In this document: piece after piece, positions 60,623 to 64,000 of the stretch | How the letters are laid out: each line of letters starts with the position of its first letter | Position numbering within the stretch: the stretch's first letter is position 1 | DNA from: Rhytidiadelphus loreus | Lineage: Eukaryota > Streptophyta > Bryopsida > Hypnales > Hylocomiaceae | Direction: 5' to 3' | DNA: 64,000 nucleotides | NCBI GenBank assembly: GCA_947034895.1 | Contig: OX344763.1 | Span: forward strand, 49,971,025-50,035,024 | Notes under the pieces: model-generated | What the model was told of the DNA's origin: nothing | What the model saw: the letters and a program-made list of their open reading frames with translations, nothing else | Database searches by the model: none | Program-made: the position numbers and the translations under genes

Positions 60623-60795
60623 GTAAGACTCCATGCTTGTTATAGATTTGTAGTGCCAGCCTTTGATTACGTTCTGTGGTGGCTTGGTTTTTTTATTACT
60701 CCAACGATCGTGAGCGACGATAGCAGTTAGCGTGAAGCACCAAATGTGTCAATGCACAGTAATAACGAGCTGCACATTCGTCTATTGTTTAGCAG

Positions 60796-61593
60796 GGATC
60801 CGGTCCTCCATGTGATCTTGGTGGAATTTCGGGGGAGGTCAAACTTCCATTGCAGTCTAGGGTGGTCGACAAGTGGATGAACGTCATCCTGGACCTCAAT
60901 GGGATATTATGTGTTTGTGAAGATGTGAAGTCGAAGGGTTGGTCCAGGCACGTTGTTGAGGCCATTCAGCCGCATTCTGCTATCCAACCTGTCGTTGTGG
61001 GGCCAAAGCTAGTGTATGTGCGGCCTCGGTGCTCTGAGTTCCTCCGTGAGTTAGGCAGGATAGCTTCCATTTCAGTCTGAAGCAGTATGAAGAAGTCCAC
61101 TACTGAGGAAGTGGCTACCTATCTTTTTGATGGACTTGACTTTCCAGTTGTCATTCTTGGGCAGGACTCCTACAAGACACTGAAGTGCCGGGATAGATCT
61201 GGAAAAATTTCGACATATAGAGAGCCAAGCACGAATAAGGAGTTGTTCCTTAAGAATTTGGAGAGCTTGTTTAGTGGCTTCCGGGGTAGATTCACTTCTC
61301 AAAATACCATCATTGTCGACGACAGTCCCGCTAAGCAAATTCTAAACAAGGCAGAGAACGTCATTCTCCCTGAATCATGGTCGTATAGGGGAAATGGTCC
61401 CAAGGACACGTTTCTCCTCGATGTTCTCCTTCCTTGGTTTCAGGGCCTATATGCTGCTCAAGAGCAGGGACTAAAATCGTTTCGTGGAAAAGTCCCGGGT
61501 AGAATTGGACGTCGAATGCTTTGTGACGAGCGAAACCGTAGGGAATACGACAAGTTGATGGAGCTCATCAGAGCGTTTGCTAATATTCGTTAG
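60796..61593 (+). pseudogene. Outer cargo gene, exon 5: FCP1/NIF-like HAD domain, one in-frame stop
   Basis: A 266-codon terminal exon after TTTAGCAG, starting GSGPPCDLGGISGEVKLPLQ and ending RAFANIR before TAG. Motif I is WMNVILDLNGILCV; TGA at codon 95 (61078-61080) replaces the Trp of the motif II region (inner VLVWSSM, outer SISV-stop-SSM). Then GQDSYKTLKCRDRSGK, motif IV IIVDDSPAKQILN and DTFLLDVLLPWFQGL follow. The Trp to TGA change is one base. The domain family removes phosphate from proteins; this copy would lose motif IV on truncation and so be inactive. Confidence 0.7.
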
Positions 61594-61786
61594 AATCCCA
61601 CTCAGGGTATAATATAGGACCCATTTCAGTATTACATATGTAGATACTATATTGTTCTAGTCTCTTTAACTGTAGTTCAACTGATTTGGCAATATGTTGT
61701 AGAACTGAAATTCCGTCTATTTGTTGACAAATTTCTCAGTTTACAGGTTTAGTAATTGCTTGCATTGCCTGAATGTCTCTCTCGTT

Positions 61787-61807
61787 TGAGCTCGATTTGA
61801 ACTAATT
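61787..61807. repeat. Outer-type palindrome between exons 5 and 6
   Basis: TTGAGCTCGATTTGAACTAA, a partly degenerate site in the 297-bp gap before exon 6. Confidence 0.6.
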
Positions 61808-61890
61808 TGATTGTACTTCATTCATAATGAATTTTATTTGTTCTTCAAAGTGCTGTTTTGTGAAGTGTTCTAAATGATTTATGTTTTTAG

Positions 61891-62526
61891 ATTACGGGCA
61901 CCTCGACCATAAATGGTGAGAACGAACACCTGCAATGCGTTGCATCCGTCGATTCCATATCCGACTATGGCCAATATGAAATCTTGAGCAGAGGGAATTT
62001 TCTTTGCTCAGCAGCTACAGCAAATTCGACAATGGACTACTCCTCTATGCCTCTGGAGGATGGGGTGGTGGACAGTCCGCCAAGTGGAGTCTCACGTCTA
62101 CCGGTGTCCTGCTCACCTTCTCCTTTAAAATCAAGGGTTCCCTTTGCTACTCGATTATCGCCGTCTGCCTCAGATAAGGTCCCCCAGAGAAGGCTTTACG
62201 AAGATGCTGATGATCCAATATCTTTTCCAGTTATAACGTCTACAGTCCCGGTTCGATCTGGCGACAAACAAGACGGGGTCCCATTTCGTCGACGAGTGCT
62301 CCCACGTCGGTGTATCTCATCTGGAGGTCTACGGAGGTCCAAGACGCAAGATGCAGTACCAACTAGTCGTTCTGTTCAACCATCTCTCGATATGTGGGAC
62401 CGGAAGTTCATAGAATTACAGTTGCATCAGAGGCTTCAAGAGTACAAGACAATAAATAATGGATACAGCCGAGGTCCAGAGATTTGGAAGGCCATGGATC
62501 TACTTCGAAGTAAATCACACGTATGA
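61891..62526 (+). CDS. Outer cargo gene, exon 6 (alternative last exon)
   Basis: After ATGTTTTTAG the frame starts ITGTSTINGENEHLQCVASV with no ATG in frame, so it must be joined to an upstream exon; exon 4 ends in phase 0 and fits. It keeps the inner blocks SDYGQ, VVDSPPSG, SPSPLKSR and the C-terminal NNGYSRGPEIWKAMDLLRSK. It is open for 212 codons. Function unknown; a basic, disordered tail is likely. If exon 5 is skipped the product would lack the HAD domain. Confidence 0.6.
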   Translation: MTGTSTINGENEHLQCVASVDSISDYGQYEILSRGNFLCSAATANSTMDYSSMPLEDGVVDSPPSGVSRLPVSCSPSPLKSRVPFATRLSPSASDKVPQRRLYEDADDPISFPVITSTVPVRSGDKQDGVPFRRRVLPRRCISSGGLRRSKTQDAVPTSRSVQPSLDMWDRKFIELQLHQRLQEYKTINNGYSRGPEIWKAMDLLRSKSHV

Positions 62527-62878
62527 TGGTTGTTCATATTGTATATGGAGTGTCTATAAATAGTACTTTAGAGCATTCTGTAGATAGAATGTAGTACTCA
62601 ATGTTGTGAGTGAATCACACTCTTCGTAGATATATACTTTACTTCAATTTCATGAGAGGATCAAAAGTGAATCACTTCAAAATTTTGTATGGAAAATAGA
62701 AGTTTACTATAAACACATGACCTCCTTATAATTAATTCGGGCTTCTTGTCCATATATTGACCTTTCCTTCATTTTTATAAGTCTTCTTCTTGTTGGTTTT
62801 CCTAATATTTAAAGCCTTTAGGTTACATGTTTCCCAAAAAATTTAGCTCTTCCAGCTCTTATTTCACTGGAAAACTCT
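62527..62878. other. Outer element subterminal noncoding DNA
   Basis: No gene. The last 50 bases (TTTCACTGGAAAACTCTCAT) match the cargo-side end of the inner element (ATTTCATTGGAAAACTCTCA on its minus strand). Confidence 0.6.
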
Positions 62879-62899
62879 CATTTTAATGAATACGTCGTT
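62879..62899 (-). repeat. Outer element right terminal inverted repeat
   Basis: Minus strand starts AACGACGTATTCATTAAAAT and pairs with 25986-26006 (18 of 21). Confidence 0.8.
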
Positions 62900-62903
62900 A
62901 ATG
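62900..62903. repeat. Target site duplication of outer element, right (AATG)
   Basis: Second AATG, directly after the terminal GTT of the element. Confidence 0.8.
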
Positions 62904-63248
62904 ATGAAGATCCAGGGAAACATGTGCTCTTTGCCCAAGACTTGTTACAACGAAAAGAATCGTACTGAAAATATTGTGAAGAAGGCAGCTATGTGCATGT
63001 CGAATGTCGAATGCCATGGACTTTGCAAAGGCATTTCAAATTCTGAATGCATGCCAGAGCAATGTAGTCATCCACGCCCAATGACTGTTGAGAAACAAAT
63101 TGCAGAAGGGCCTAGTATTAGTCAGAATAGAAAGGTTCAGTTGAGGATCCAACTGCTGCGCATGTTAAGCAATTCGTGCAAACTCCTGGATAAGGCTAAT
63201 TGCCTAAAAAAACAATGTGAACTTGCTTTGGAAGAAAATTGTGATTAG
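62904..63248 (+). CDS. Cys-rich C-terminal exon of the interrupted host gene
   Basis: Outside the transposon a plus-strand frame continues MKIQGNMCSLPKTCYNEKNR, then AAMCMSNVECHGLCKGISNS, ECMPEQCSHPRP, and a helical, Leu/Lys-rich end (KVQLRIQLLRMLSNSCKLLD) to a TAG at 63246-63248. Spaced cysteine pairs (CSLPKTC, CMSNVEC, CMPEQC) recall the CYRPVEC of the exon at 25535-25608. Removing the transposon and one AATG joins the frame to the open codons left of 25985. So the outer element seems to sit in a coding exon. I do not know the family; a zinc-binding or disulfide-rich protein is possible. Confidence 0.4.
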   Translation: MKIQGNMCSLPKTCYNEKNRTENIVKKAAMCMSNVECHGLCKGISNSECMPEQCSHPRPMTVEKQIAEGPSISQNRKVQLRIQLLRMLSNSCKLLDKANCLKKQCELALEENCD

Positions 63249-64000
63249 ATTGAACTTGCCTGTTTTCATATAGAAGGAGAATGCATTCCTTCACTGTAAA
63301 ATTGTTTTGCTTTTGAATAAAGTATCATATATGAAGATTGATATGCTGAATTATTGTAAGTGTCAGTTTCAGTTGTATGGGTAAATGTTCTTTAATTTCT
63401 ATTTGAAGTGTTAAATGTTAGCAAGTGTTGAATGCCACATTTTTTTCATCCTCTTCACAAAGTATGTTTGAGCACGGGAAAAAAGATTTGGAAGTCCAGA
63501 TGTTTTAGTGCGTGTTTCTATTGCAGCATACAAGGTATGTGATTACAATTCTCATTGTGTATAGTTCTGGAATTGGACTAGTCATGCACTTCAAATTCTA
63601 TTTCTTTCATATGTTCCTTATCTTTCTACATTGGGAGACAAAACTAGCAAACCAGTTAAAAAGTGATAAAAGTTAGTATTGCATTTTGAAATTCCAGTTA
63701 CATTACTTCATTTCCTAACTTTGAATGGTAAATAAAGAAATAAAAAATGTACAGCTTCAACATTACTGTAAAGAGATTGAGATATATATAATAGTATACT
63801 TGCAGAAATGTCTACAGTTATTTTTATTTTGTATAGAGAACTGAATGTATTGGGAATTGGAAATTAGATTTTGAAAGATTACCTACAACAGTAGGCTTGA
63901 ATGAGTGTGTATTACAAATTCAGAATGTCTAATAATGCTTACACACTTTCACAATGTTTACATAAAGTTTAGTGAATCACTTAGTATTCACCATGAACAC
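63249..64000. other. Noncoding right flank
   Basis: AT-rich sequence; probable 3' region of the host gene. No exon, repeat or RNA gene recognised. Confidence 0.4.

Larger units (their letters stand above)
25986..62899. mobile_element. Outer giant TIR transposon, split by a nested relative
   Basis: The ends are imperfect inverted repeats: 18 of the first 21 bases match, including AAC at the tip and a 14-base core TATTCATTAAAATG. They are flanked by the 4-bp repeat AATG. Without the nested element and one AAGG it is 19,421 bp. It carries a DUF7869-like transposase gene on the minus strand near its left end, a noncoding middle with tandem repeats, and a six-exon cargo gene on the plus strand ending near its right end. 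Its introns and leaders carry the AGCTCGAWTCGAGCT palindrome. The cargo gene has four in-frame stops. The transposase frame is intact apart from the insertion, so this copy probably became inactive when the inner element landed. Confidence 0.85.

Overview
The window looks like nuclear DNA of a land plant: AT-rich, short GT-AG introns, degenerate CCCTAAA telomere-like repeats near 39.8 kb, B3-domain gene relics near 1.1 and 8 kb, and leaders rich in TTTAGGG-like motifs. The species cannot be fixed from sequence alone; the gene style would suit a bryophyte or other seed-free plant.

The main content is a nested pair of giant DNA transposons of one family. The outer element spans 25986-62899. It has 21-bp imperfect terminal inverted repeats (TIRs) starting AAC and a 4-bp target duplication AATG. 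Inside its transposase gene sits a second, inverted member, 27588-45076 (17,489 bp), with perfect 21-bp TIRs and a 4-bp duplication AAGG. Removing the inner element and one AAGG leaves a 19,421-bp outer element and rejoins its transposase into one 948-residue reading frame, which confirms the insertion boundaries.

Both elements share a layout: a DUF7869-like transposase gene (about 942-948 aa) pointing toward one end, a long noncoding middle with tandem repeats, and a large multi-exon cargo gene pointing toward the other end. Cargo exon 1 has a ParB/DGQHR-like NGQH motif, exon 2 is exactly 1353 bp in both copies, exons 3-4 are acidic, exon 5 is an FCP1/NIF-like HAD phosphatase domain, and an alternative last coding block follows. 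Exon phases agree throughout.

The most unusual feature is a set of about 15 short palindromes per element, lying only in introns and 5' leaders. The inner element uses TTAACTCGAWTCGAGTTAA and the outer one TTAGCTCGAWTCGAGCTAA. They occupy equivalent introns in both elements, but both arms have changed together, as expected if each element carries its own recognition factor. Together with the ParB-like motif this suggests, speculatively, a parS-like site and binder system carried by a eukaryotic transposon.

Both copies are damaged by in-frame stop codons (eight in total, no frameshifts seen). The inner element has two in its transposase and two in its cargo gene; the outer has four in its cargo gene and the 17-kb insertion in its transposase.

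Left of the elements (1-25.9 kb) lie a divergent segmental duplication carrying two decayed B3-domain genes, a largely noncoding stretch, broken minus-strand coding fragments (11-17.7 kb), an intact-looking minus-strand multi-exon gene (17.88-23.38 kb), and plus-strand exons of a probable Cys-rich host gene that the outer element appears to interrupt (24.2-25.98 kb, continuing at 62.9-63.25 kb).
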